NCBI GenBank assembly: GCA_964474455.1
Contig: CAYYSU010000054.1
Span: 1 to 15,600, forward strand
Length of the DNA stretch: 15,600 bases
Reading direction: 5' to 3'
DNA from: BM520 sp964474455
Lineage (GTDB): Bacteria > Bacteroidota > Bacteroidia > Bacteroidales > BM520
This document shows positions 1 to 7,868 of this stretch, piece after piece (position 1 is the first letter of the stretch; every line of letters begins with the position of its first letter). Position numbers and translations under genes: made by a program. The notes beneath the pieces are model-generated. The model made no database searches, was not told where the DNA came from, and saw only the letters and a list, made by a program, of their open reading frames with translations.

Positions 1-54
1 TCATTGGCACACTTTCATCCGAAAAGGGTGGCACAGTTTGGAGCGAAATCGCCA
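1..54. mobile_element. Putative terminus of an IS21-like insertion sequence (rest lies outside the window)
   Basis: Two imperfect direct copies of a unit of the form TGGCACA(C/G)TTT followed a few bases later by CGAAA start near positions 5 and 29, a period of 24 bases. The stretch ends in CGCCA at 54, immediately before the stop codon of the fucosidase gene at 55-57. Read on the minus strand it begins TGGCGATTTCGC. From memory, ends starting TG and ending CA, carrying tandem internal repeats of this kind, are typical of IS21-family elements in Bacteroidota. No transposase gene is inside the window, so the assignment rests only on this end. It could also be a solo remnant. Confidence 0.5.
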
Positions 55-1785
55 CTATTCAATAGTAATTTTTAATTCTTCAATATTTAATCCTTTATGT
101 GGGTTGCTTTTATCTTCATATGATAATTCTATCTCATTAATTTTATCAGTATAGAAATTCACATTATTTAAAGTCTGTCGGATAACGCCTTTATTCAAGA
201 TATCATTGGTGTCCTGGCTTGTAAGCAAATATTCCATATTGTTAATGGACAATTTCAAAGGTTTGATCTTTTCATCAAAAGAAGTAATATCTATTTCACA
301 AATATCTTTTGTGTTACCAGATAAATACCATTTCATCTTTACGATGGCAGGTTTAGTTGAATAATAATCGTGCCCGCTATAGCTATGATATTTTTCAGCA
401 TTATTCAATAATAGACTAAATGTATTATCCTCATTTGGTATTACTAAGCTAGGCGGCACGTATTCAAACTCATCATCATATTCCAATACAATAACAGTAG
501 CATACTTATCTTTATTAATGTCATCTGTTAAATGAATCTCAAGTCCCTTGTCTGAGGTTGAGTTTTTCAGAGCCACATCGGCATTAGAAAGCGGATAAGC
601 TTTTTTTATTCTTGTCATCAAACCATCAATAGATAATTTGTCATTTTCAGGGAAATTGAGAACATGAAGGTAGAGCTTTTTGTTTTTTGCAGTAATTCTT
701 CCCCAATCCTGATTAGCAATTACGGATACATTTGTTCCATAAATTGCCTCACCGTTTTGATTGAGCCATTTTCCTATACCAGCAAGTACTTGTCGCTCAA
801 ATGGAATGACAGCGCCGTCTGCTTTAAGGCCAATATTGAGTAAATAATTACCTCCAGAGCTTACAATATTTATCAAGTCATTAATTTTCTCATTTATCTT
901 TTCATCAACGCTAGGCCTCTCTTGCCAAGAACGATAACTCCATGTTTCAGGAAACATAGACGCTGGTGTTTGCCATGGAACTCCCATTTTAAAATCGGGT
1001 GTATAATTATCTCCCATAACGACAAAATCGCCCTGATCATTCCAGATTCTACCACTCACCAAACAATTTGGCTGTAATCTTTTTATAAGGTCGGCCATCT
1101 CTTTACTCTGCTCATAAGTTGGAGATCCCATATCAAACCAAAACTCTGAAATATCACCATAGTTGCTAAGTAATTCCCGGATTTGATTTAAGTTATATTC
1201 ATGGTGTAGAGGAGGTATAGAATCGGAATTATTTACTGATGTAAATGGTAATGCCCCATGATAATTCCAGTCAATTATAGAAAAGTACACCCCGAATTCC
1301 AAATCATTTCTTTTACATGCATCCGACAACTCTTTAATAATATCTTTTTTATAAGAAGTGGCATCAACTACATCAAATTGAGTAAATTCAGACTCAAACA
1401 TACAAAATCCATCATGGTGTTTTGCTGTAATAATTATTGATTTCATACCCGATTCTTTGGCTAACAAAGCCACTGAATCTGCATTCCATTTATCTGGATT
1501 AAAATCGGCAGTCAATTTACGATAATCCTCTGAGGGAATTAGTGCATGTCCTTTAATTTGTTCGCTATAACCCTGTATGTTTTTACCATTCCATACTCCT
1601 GCGGGTATTGAATATATGCCCCAATGTATGAACATAGAAAACTTCTGATCCTCCCAGCTCTTCATATGCTCATTGAAACTTGAGATCTTGGTTTTTTCAG
1701 GTTTGTTTGAATTACAAGATGTTAATAGCAGAGAGAAGGTTCCGAGCATTAAAATTTTTAATGTGAGTTTTATTGTCATATTCAT
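55..1785 (-). CDS. GH29 alpha-L-fucosidase, lipoprotein
   Basis: A 576-residue exo-glycosidase expected to release terminal alpha-L-fucose from glycans by a retaining mechanism, outside the cytoplasm and anchored to a membrane. The N-terminus has a positive and hydrophobic stretch and then a lipobox LLTSC (Cys24). GH29 hallmarks follow: HWGIYSIPAG near residues 54-63, KHHDGF near 121-126, and FWFDMG with Asp218 as the expected nucleophile. The general acid/base cannot be assigned by eye; Glu280 in ETWSYRSW is one candidate. The catalytic barrel ends near residue 345 and is followed by a beta-sandwich-like part. The last 130 or so residues are an extra C-terminal region I do not recognise. A second ATG two codons in is an equally good start. 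The gene is AT-richer than its neighbours, is separated from the tRNA by a terminator, and its stop codon touches a likely IS end. No susC/susD partner is visible. Confidence 0.9.
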   Translation of the reverse strand: MNMTIKLTLKILMLGTFSLLLTSCNSNKPEKTKISSFNEHMKSWEDQKFSMFIHWGIYSIPAGVWNGKNIQGYSEQIKGHALIPSEDYRKLTADFNPDKWNADSVALLAKESGMKSIIITAKHHDGFCMFESEFTQFDVVDATSYKKDIIKELSDACKRNDLEFGVYFSIIDWNYHGALPFTSVNNSDSIPPLHHEYNLNQIRELLSNYGDISEFWFDMGSPTYEQSKEMADLIKRLQPNCLVSGRIWNDQGDFVVMGDNYTPDFKMGVPWQTPASMFPETWSYRSWQERPSVDEKINEKINDLINIVSSGGNYLLNIGLKADGAVIPFERQVLAGIGKWLNQNGEAIYGTNVSVIANQDWGRITAKNKKLYLHVLNFPENDKLSIDGLMTRIKKAYPLSNADVALKNSTSDKGLEIHLTDDINKDKYATVIVLEYDDEFEYVPPSLVIPNEDNTFSLLLNNAEKYHSYSGHDYYSTKPAIVKMKWYLSGNTKDICEIDITSFDEKIKPLKLSINNMEYLLTSQDTNDILNKGVIRQTLNNVNFYTDKINEIELSYEDKSNPHKGLNIEELKITIE

Positions 1786-1926
1786 TTTTATTTAAATTAT
1801 TTACTAAAATTTAATACGGTATCTGATAATATTTTTTTTAAAAAACGACGTGACCCAACTATTACCCCCTGATCCCTAACGTTTGCATATGACTCCGTAA
1901 ATTTTGTTATATTTTTTGATATACAC

Positions 1927-1963
1927 AAAAAAAGACAGCCAAGTAACAACTACTTAACTGTCT
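1927..1963 (-). terminator. Intrinsic terminator of the tRNA-Val gene
   Basis: An inverted repeat pairs AGACAG (1933-1938) with CTGTCT (1958-1963), and inside it AAGTA (1941-1945) with TACTT (1951-1955) around a five-base loop. On the minus strand the stem is followed by seven T residues (1927-1933), the classic intrinsic layout. It lies about 10 bases past the 3' end of the tRNA and should isolate the tRNA transcript from the fucosidase gene. A run of five T also follows the plus-strand side (1966-1970), so it might act in both directions. Confidence 0.8.
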
Positions 1964-1972
1964 GATTTTTAG

Positions 1973-2050
1973 TGGTGGGAGTTACAAGATTCGAACTTGT
2001 GACCCCCTGCTTGTAAGGCAGGTGCTCTGAACCAGCTGAGCTAAACTCCC
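1973..2050 (-). tRNA. tRNA-Val, anticodon UAC
   Basis: Read on the minus strand this folds as a full cloverleaf. The acceptor stem pairs GGGAGTT with AACTCCC. The D arm holds GCTC...GAGC, the anticodon stem pairs CCTGC with GCAGG around the loop CTTACAA (anticodon TAC), and the T arm has GTTCGAATC. The discriminator is A and CCA is encoded (1973-1975). UAC reads GUA and, with a modified wobble U, other valine codons. No intron or damaged stem is seen. Confidence 0.97.
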
Positions 2051-2097
2051 ATATCAATTTCCCGTAAGAACGTTTGCGTTTACCGCATTTGGGAGTG

Positions 2098-2127
2098 CAA
2101 ATATACGGCGTTTTTAATACCACGCAA
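2098..2127 (-). promoter_or_regulatory. Bacteroidota-type promoter of tRNA-Val
   Basis: On the minus strand TATATTTG (2105 down to 2098) is a perfect match to the Bacteroidota -7 consensus TAnnTTTG. A TTG (2127 down to 2125) lies 19 bases upstream, which is the usual -33 element and spacing. It sits about 48 bases before the mature 5' end of the tRNA, leaving a short leader to be removed by RNase P. Confidence 0.75.
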
Positions 2128-2128
2128 T

Positions 2129-2356
2129 AGGCTATTACAACTTTTTTTAAAAATAATTACGTCTTAAAACTATTTCATTGAGATTCAATAAAATGCAGAT
2201 ACATCTTTTAGTGATTTTTCACTTTTCAGGGAAGTTGAGACTTGGGTTATGGTTCTATGAACACACTATCTCCTATTTTGCAGTGATAAGCAGGATAGAT
2301 AGAGATAATAATTATGTATAAATACAATAAACAGACAATTATGGGATAATATTTTA
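2129..2356. other. Intergenic region with no gene recognised
   Basis: This is the main part of the 333-base gap between the divergent tRNA-Val and tamL genes. It is AT-rich and has no convincing coding frame on either strand. The only structure seen is an imperfect hairpin, CTATCTCCT (2266-2274) against AGGATAGATAG (2292-2302), with a two-base bulge and a 17-base loop. It has no T tract behind it, so I do not call it a terminator. It could be leader or operator DNA for tamL, or chance. Confidence 0.5.
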
Positions 2357-2364
2357 TATTTTTG
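2357..2364 (+). promoter_or_regulatory. Possible -7 promoter element of tamL
   Basis: TATTTTTG matches TAnnTTTG exactly and ends 19 bases before the likely TTG start of tamL. No TTG or TTTG is present at the expected -33 distance, so the assignment is weaker than for the tRNA promoter. If used, the 5' untranslated leader would be only about a dozen bases and A-rich (2370-2377). Confidence 0.4.
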
Positions 2365-2383
2365 TTTTTAAAAAAAAGCCATT

Positions 2384-4672
2384 TTGAAAAATCATATCAT
2401 TGGGTTAACACTATTGGTAATGCTGTTTGCATTAAGCAGCTGCGGTACTTCACGCCGTGCATCAAGAGGCGCGCCTTTGGTTGTAAAAAATAGTGTTACC
2501 GTTGATAATAATAAAATCGACAGTGGTGATTTAAGCAGCCTTATTACGGTCACTACCAATAAAAAGTTATTTGGTTTATTCCGTGCCAGGCTGTGGTTCT
2601 ATGAGACTTTCAATGGCAAAAAGCAGCGTGGCGAACCACCGGCGCTCCTCGATTCAGCAGCGATGTATAATACAACACGCCAGATGAGAGCTTACCTCAT
2701 TAACTCAGGTTTCTTCAAAGCTGCAGTCGCCCCGGAGGTAAAGGTAAAACGAGGTAAAGCAAAGGTTGACTTCAAGGTCACCGGAGGCTCTCCCTACCGT
2801 TATGGTGAAATAGAATGGGACATCCACGACACCATAGTGGATGACTATATTCTCGAAGATATCAGTTCATCTTACATAAAAAAGAATGACATTTACAACG
2901 CATATATTCTTGATAACGAAAGAGACAGAATCACCAAGATGCTTAAAAATAATGGATTTTATCTCTTTGGGAAGAACTTTATCCGTTATGAAGCCGATAG
3001 CACTGCAAAATCAAAAAGGGTCAACCTGAAAGTAATTGTAGATCCCTTCAGGATGAGTGGCAACCTGAAAGACTCAACCTTATACCCACACCATCAATAC
3101 TATATAAACAACATTTATATTACCCCTGACTACAGGCCTTACTCACTGGAAAAGAGTATTTATGATACTATCCCTATCTTCCACAAAGACAATAAAGATT
3201 CTAAGCCATATTATTTTATTGAGACAGATCCGCGGCGTATGCATCCCAATACCATTCTTAATACGCTATTAATAAAACCTGGCGACAGATATGCGATGGA
3301 TGATGTTAAACAGACACAAAAGCGCCTTAGCAGATTACGCATTTACAAGTTTGCCAATGTGGAGTTCACCACTCCCTCCTCGCCATCTGATACCATGCTC
3401 AACTGTCGTGTTAATCTGGTTCGAAGGCCGGTACACTCCACAAATATTCAGACAGAAGTAACCAACTCATCGGGCAACCCCGGTGTGGGGGGGAATCTTA
3501 TATATGAGAATAAAAACCTGCTGCGCCGTGGTGAAGTCTTCCGATTAACACTCAAAGGTGCTGTAGAGGCACAGGCGACAACCTATAATGAAGAAGCTGA
3601 CGAGTACAATCTTTTTAATACTCTGGAGCTGGGGGGGAATGTAAATCTGGTATTTCCCAAATTCCTCTTTCCGGGAAAAAAACAGTTTATAGCTGAAAGA
3701 TTCCTTCCCCGAACCGTGCTATCAGGTGGTTATAACTTTCAACGCCGCCCAGATTATTCACGACATATCACCAATGTGAGTTTTGGTTATGAATGGAAAT
3801 CCAGTCAACAAACCAGCCACAGGCTGAATCCTCTGGAGATAAACTCTGTGAAGATATACCCTGACAGCACTTTTAGTGCCCGCCTAGATCAACTTCAAAA
3901 TGTATTCTATAAAAGTCAGTATACCGATCACATGATCATAGGCATTAACTATTCGTATGTTAAATCAACACAGAGCATTAACATCAATAAAAACTTCAGC
4001 TTCCTAAAATTGAATTTCGAGACGTCAGGAAACCTGCTCAGGGCGGCGAATGAGATTGTTGGTGGAAATATTTCTGAACAGGGATATTATAGTGTATTCA
4101 ATATCAGATATGCTCAATATATAAAAGGGGTGGCGGACTATCGCTATTACTATAACCTGCCATACAAAAACCAATTTGTTACACGGGTGCGTGCCGGGGT
4201 GGGAATACCTTACGGAAACTCGGTGGTCATGCCATTTGAAAAGGGATTCTTCGGGGGTGGTAGTAATGATATGCGTGGATGGCAAATCCGTACGCTGGGG
4301 CCTGGATCATTCTCCAACGACACACTATATATTGAACGCATCGGAGATATTATTCTTGAGACTAATATTGAGTACCGTTTCCCCATTTACAAGTGGTTTC
4401 GTGGTGCTATATTTGCTGATGCCGGAAATATCTGGCTTCTCAATGAAAATGAAGATTTCCCGGGAGGAAAATTCGAATTTAAAGACTTTATTAAGGAATT
4501 CTCTATCTCCAGCGGCCTTGGATTACGTCTGGATATTGATTTCTTTGTCATAAGGATCGATGGCGGTATTCCCATCCATGACCCCGCATTGGCAGAAGGG
4601 GACAGATGGAAGTTCAACAGCCTCAGGTTAAAGGATGTAACCTGGAATTTCGCCATTGGTTATCCATTCTAA
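2384..4672 (+). CDS. tamL: TamL-type Omp85 (BamA/TamA family) outer-membrane lipoprotein
   Basis: A 762-residue outer-membrane beta-barrel protein of the Omp85 superfamily. In Bacteroidota, TamL is the lipidated counterpart of TamA and is thought to work with TamB in envelope assembly or lipid traffic. The N-terminus is a lipoprotein signal with lipobox LSSC (Cys20). A periplasmic POTRA-like part runs to about residue 370, then a 16-strand-type barrel follows. MRGW (residues 630-633) in a glycine-rich stretch is the equivalent of the conserved lid-loop VRGF motif. The chain ends in GYPF, an aromatic C-terminus typical of Omp85 barrels. The start is decided by the sequence: an in-frame TAA lies at 2369-2371 and the only codons before the signal peptide are AAA AAA GCC ATT TTG, so initiation is at TTG 2384 (or ATT 2381). 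The first ATG, codon 13, would destroy the signal. No tamB is adjacent. BamA itself is the alternative, but lipidation favours TamL. Confidence 0.85.
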   Translation: MKNHIIGLTLLVMLFALSSCGTSRRASRGAPLVVKNSVTVDNNKIDSGDLSSLITVTTNKKLFGLFRARLWFYETFNGKKQRGEPPALLDSAAMYNTTRQMRAYLINSGFFKAAVAPEVKVKRGKAKVDFKVTGGSPYRYGEIEWDIHDTIVDDYILEDISSSYIKKNDIYNAYILDNERDRITKMLKNNGFYLFGKNFIRYEADSTAKSKRVNLKVIVDPFRMSGNLKDSTLYPHHQYYINNIYITPDYRPYSLEKSIYDTIPIFHKDNKDSKPYYFIETDPRRMHPNTILNTLLIKPGDRYAMDDVKQTQKRLSRLRIYKFANVEFTTPSSPSDTMLNCRVNLVRRPVHSTNIQTEVTNSSGNPGVGGNLIYENKNLLRRGEVFRLTLKGAVEAQATTYNEEADEYNLFNTLELGGNVNLVFPKFLFPGKKQFIAERFLPRTVLSGGYNFQRRPDYSRHITNVSFGYEWKSSQQTSHRLNPLEINSVKIYPDSTFSARLDQLQNVFYKSQYTDHMIIGINYSYVKSTQSININKNFSFLKLNFETSGNLLRAANEIVGGNISEQGYYSVFNIRYAQYIKGVADYRYYYNLPYKNQFVTRVRAGVGIPYGNSVVMPFEKGFFGGGSNDMRGWQIRTLGPGSFSNDTLYIERIGDIILETNIEYRFPIYKWFRGAIFADAGNIWLLNENEDFPGGKFEFKDFIKEFSISSGLGLRLDIDFFVIRIDGGIPIHDPALAEGDRWKFNSLRLKDVTWNFAIGYPF

Positions 4673-4680
4673 TCGTTACT

Positions 4681-6114
4681 ATGGACATCAAACTATACGA
4701 CCACTTCATGCAAGCTATCCGCAAGAATCTGGGTTTCCCACCCACTCCCGGGCAGGAGACTCTGACTTCAAAGCTGGCATCATTGGTTCTGAATCAAAAC
4801 AGGGGATTGGCGTTCGTACTGGCAGGATATGCCGGAACAGGCAAAACAACCATGGTCAGCGCGCTGGTGAAAAGCCTGCCGGTGGTAAATCAGAAAGCCG
4901 TATTACTGGCGCCCACAGGAAGAGCGGCGAAAGTACTGGCCACATATTCCGGACAAAAAGCCTTTACCATTCATAAGTACATATACTTTGCTCACTCCAC
5001 ACCGGAAGGTCGTATCACTCTTAACCTGGCAGAAAACAAGCACAGAAACACCCTGTTTATCGTCGATGAAGCCTCCATGATTCCCGATCACTCACCCGGG
5101 CCTGACGGTTCTGCATTTTCATCAAGAAATATCCTCGACGACATGATGGAGTACGTTTTCTCAGGCCAAAACTGCAAACTACTGCTTCTGGGAGATAATG
5201 CACAGCTGCCTCCCGTGGGAATAAATATCAGCCCCGCACTAAACCTCGCGAACCTGAAATCACGATATCCATATTACTTTGGATACCACGAACTTACCGA
5301 AGTAGTCCGGCAGGAGTCTGAATCAGGGATATTATCACATGCCACACACCTCAGGCAAAGACTGGCACAAGAAGATTACTCTCTACCGCTGTTTAAGGAA
5401 GATAAATATCCTGACTTTATTCGCATCAACGGTTATGAGCTACAGGATGCACTTGAGGACTCATACAGCACTTACAACCAGGACAACTCCGTGATTATCA
5501 CACGCTCCAACAATCGGGCTAACCTCTTTAACAAGGAGGTGCGACAAAGAATACTATACCGGGAAGGCGAAATTAACGCCGGAGACTTCCTTATGGTTGT
5601 AAGGAATAACTACTACTGGCTGCCGGAGGGCTCAAGAGCTGGCTTTATTGCCAATGGAGATATTATCGAAGTGCTGAGAGTGAAAAGTATAGATGAGGTA
5701 TTCGGATTCAGGTTTGCGGATGTAGATATCTGTTTCCCGGATTATCCCGAACAGGAAGAGTTAGAGGTGAAGATAATGCTGGACACATTGTCGTTAGAGA
5801 CACCATCACTGCCGCGTGACATGATGGAGAAACTTTGGTACACTATTATGGAGGATTATGCTGATATTCCGAATAAAAAAACCAAAGCAACAATGGTAAA
5901 GAACAGCAGTTGGTTTAATGCCTTACAGATAAAATTCTCCTACTCACTCACATGTCATAAAACACAGGGCGGACAGTGGGACACAGTATTTATAGACCAG
6001 GGGTATTTGAAAGACAACCCGGATCGGGAGTGGCTACGCTGGCTTTATACCGCTATAACCCGTGGCATCAACAAGGTATATCTGGTAAATTTCCGTGAAG
6101 ATTTCTGGGATTAG
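4681..6114 (+). CDS. RecD-like superfamily 1 DNA helicase (AAA family ATPase)
   Basis: A 477-residue ATP-dependent DNA helicase of the RecD/UvrD superfamily, cytoplasmic, probably acting in DNA repair or recombination; the exact role is not known to me. Walker A is GYAGTGKT (residues 49-56, Lys55) and Walker B is FIVDEAS with Asp129-Glu130. A later GDNAQLPPVG is helicase motif III. Near the C-terminus, SLTCHKTQGGQW and YTAITRG are the UvrD-like C-terminal motifs V and VI. The chain is too short to be a full RecD with its partner domains and matches the stand-alone type common in Bacteroidota. I chose ATG 4681, 8 bases after the tamL stop. The frame stays open upstream to 4606, but that part overlaps tamL. 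It is probably co-transcribed with tamL. Its stop codon overlaps the stop of the convergent ispF. Confidence 0.87.
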   Translation: MDIKLYDHFMQAIRKNLGFPPTPGQETLTSKLASLVLNQNRGLAFVLAGYAGTGKTTMVSALVKSLPVVNQKAVLLAPTGRAAKVLATYSGQKAFTIHKYIYFAHSTPEGRITLNLAENKHRNTLFIVDEASMIPDHSPGPDGSAFSSRNILDDMMEYVFSGQNCKLLLLGDNAQLPPVGINISPALNLANLKSRYPYYFGYHELTEVVRQESESGILSHATHLRQRLAQEDYSLPLFKEDKYPDFIRINGYELQDALEDSYSTYNQDNSVIITRSNNRANLFNKEVRQRILYREGEINAGDFLMVVRNNYYWLPEGSRAGFIANGDIIEVLRVKSIDEVFGFRFADVDICFPDYPEQEELEVKIMLDTLSLETPSLPRDMMEKLWYTIMEDYADIPNKKTKATMVKNSSWFNALQIKFSYSLTCHKTQGGQWDTVFIDQGYLKDNPDREWLRWLYTAITRGINKVYLVNFREDFWD

Positions 6115-6587
6115 GCTCTTCGAAGCATCACAACGGCATAGGCTGAGAATCCCTCTTCCCTACCCTGGAAGCCCATATTTTCTGTTGTAGTAGCTTTCAC
6201 CGACACAAGATCCATCTCCACACCCATAGCCCGGGCTATGGCATTACGCATTTCATATATGTAGGGCGCTACTTTTGGCCTTTGTAATGCCAGCGTGGTA
6301 TCGGCATTTTGCAGTTCATACCCCTTCTCACGGATTAACTTCATCACATGGCGGAGCAGTATAAGGCTGTTGATTCCTTTATAATCAGCATCCGTATCGG
6401 GAAAGTGTTTTCCAATGTCTCCCAGGCTCAGAGCACCCAGAAGAGCGTCACACAGGGCATGCACCAAGCCGTCGGCATCACTGTGTCCCTGTCCACCTTT
6501 GTTATGGGGTATAAGAACACCGCCAAGGGTCAGGCTGCGGCCCTCCACCAGGCGGTGTACATCATAACCGAATCCTATTCGATACAT
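6111..6587 (-). CDS. ispF: 2-C-methyl-D-erythritol 2,4-cyclodiphosphate synthase
   Basis: A cytoplasmic enzyme of the MEP isoprenoid pathway. It cyclises 4-diphosphocytidyl-2-C-methyl-D-erythritol 2-phosphate to the 2,4-cyclodiphosphate with release of CMP, as a homotrimer. At 158 residues it has the usual length. The family signature is complete: GFGYDVHRL gives metal ligands Asp9 and His11, GHSDADGLVHA supplies the third ligand His43, DIGKHFPDTD follows, and TTTENMGFQGREEGF forms the C-terminal nucleotide-site region. It starts 9 bases after the porV stop with an A-rich AAAGATAT just before the ATG, so it is probably the last gene of the porU-porV transcript. Its TAA (6111-6113) overlaps the TAG of the convergent helicase gene (6112-6114). 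Confidence 0.96.
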   Translation of the reverse strand: MYRIGFGYDVHRLVEGRSLTLGGVLIPHNKGGQGHSDADGLVHALCDALLGALSLGDIGKHFPDTDADYKGINSLILLRHVMKLIREKGYELQNADTTLALQRPKVAPYIYEMRNAIARAMGVEMDLVSVKATTTENMGFQGREEGFSAYAVVMLRRA

Positions 6588-6596
6588 ATATCTTTA

Positions 6597-7847
6597 CTAT
6601 TTATTCTGTCGCTGGAAGGCATCAAAGTCAAACAGCAATGAGAAACGAAGTGTGTTCTCCAGAGGGTTACGTTGCCCGATAGGTATCAGGTAAGAGAAAT
6701 CAAGCCCAAAAACGTTATACTTCAATCCTGCACCCACAGTAAAATATTTTCTGTTACCCTTGGTAGCATGTTCATAGAAATAACCGCCGCGGAGGGCAAA
6801 TTGCTTGTCATACCAATACTCCACACCACCAGATATCTGCACCTCACGAAGCTCTTCACCAAAAGGAGAAAGGATCATTTCACCTGTTGCATCGTCATAA
6901 TTCCCGGGAGCATCATAGAACGACTGCACAATACCGGAGACGACAGAAACATGAGGATCCATACCATATTTAATAGCATAATCACCATCAAGCGTCACAC
7001 TGTCTTCATAATAAACAGGAGGTGTAGGGATAAGCAATTTATTGAAATCGATCATTAAAGTGAGTGAGTTATAATCATCAAGATCCAGGGTAAGAGATGG
7101 CCCGATACGCAGGTTTGTAGGAATAAAATCCCTGATGGTATTAGCATCGCTATACGATATCTTGGTACCTATATTAGAGATATTGACCCCAAAACTAAAG
7201 TTACCACCGCTAATATCATCAAACTCCAGCGGAGTGGTATAGAACATCGCCACATCAGCGGCAACGGAAGTACCTGCATGTGTTGAAGCCCCCCCAACAT
7301 CTCTGCCCATGGTAAGGTTAGAATATATAAAACGTGCAGCTACGGCACCGGAAATTTTCTCACTAAACTTCCTTGAATATGTTGCATCCAGGGTAAACTC
7401 ATTAGGTTTTTCAATACCCTGAGGGTTACCAAATTCATCAGTAAAAGTTATTTCACCAAGAGAGAAGTAGGTTAAGGAACCTGCAATAGCAGAATATTTA
7501 TCAATTCGTTTATATCCCACAATATTTGCCAGGTTAATATCATTCACCAGAGCCCGCATCCAAGGAGTATAATTTATTGAGAACCCCATATCAGAATCGA
7601 TAAATGCATATTTTGCAGGGTTCCAGTGCATTGAGTTCGCATCAGGGCTGGAGCTGACGCCGGCATCACCGAGAGACCCGGAACGAGCATCAGGAGATAA
7701 CATGGTAAAAGCAACAGCAGCTCCTACTGTATTTAGTTTTTCATCGCCTTTATCAATAGAAAAACCCAACTGTGCATGCGCCATATTAAAGGCACTGCCA
7801 CACATCACCAACAAGCTAACAGCCAGGTATTTAATGTATTTTTGCAT
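6597..7847 (-). CDS. porV: Type IX secretion outer-membrane protein PorV
   Basis: A 416-residue FadL-like beta-barrel of the outer membrane. PorV receives substrates with C-terminal sorting domains from the T9SS translocon and carries them to the sortase PorU in the attachment complex. The N-terminus is a signal peptide with cleavage at AHA|Q (residue 25/26). The mature part opens with TMLSPDARSGSLGDAGVSSS and NSMHWNPAKYAF, typical of PorV/PorQ proteins. Alternating beta-strand patterns run to a C-terminus rich in aromatic residues (FSLLFDFDAFQ). I placed the start at ATG 7847 rather than the in-frame upstream ATG at 7898: the shorter form begins directly with the signal peptide, and a -7 promoter element lies between the two. 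It is downstream of two porU genes and upstream of ispF. PorQ or PorP are less likely given the sequence and the porU linkage. Confidence 0.92.
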   Translation of the reverse strand: MQKYIKYLAVSLLVMCGSAFNMAHAQLGFSIDKGDEKLNTVGAAVAFTMLSPDARSGSLGDAGVSSSPDANSMHWNPAKYAFIDSDMGFSINYTPWMRALVNDINLANIVGYKRIDKYSAIAGSLTYFSLGEITFTDEFGNPQGIEKPNEFTLDATYSRKFSEKISGAVAARFIYSNLTMGRDVGGASTHAGTSVAADVAMFYTTPLEFDDISGGNFSFGVNISNIGTKISYSDANTIRDFIPTNLRIGPSLTLDLDDYNSLTLMIDFNKLLIPTPPVYYEDSVTLDGDYAIKYGMDPHVSVVSGIVQSFYDAPGNYDDATGEMILSPFGEELREVQISGGVEYWYDKQFALRGGYFYEHATKGNRKYFTVGAGLKYNVFGLDFSYLIPIGQRNPLENTLRFSLLFDFDAFQRQNK

Positions 7848-7868
7848 AAACAATATTTTTTTCGGTTG

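Noticed and set aside
2266..2302. Imperfect hairpin in the tamL upstream region
   Set aside because: It has only nine base pairs with a bulge and a long AT-rich loop, no T tract, and no recognised riboswitch or operator motif.
4606..4680. Upstream extension of the helicase reading frame
   Set aside because: These codons overlap the end of tamL and show no helicase-like sequence; ATG 4681 gives the usual 8-base spacing.
6116..6128. Small palindrome around CTTCGAAG just past the helicase stop as a terminator
   Set aside because: The stem is very short, inside the ispF coding sequence, and has no T tract.
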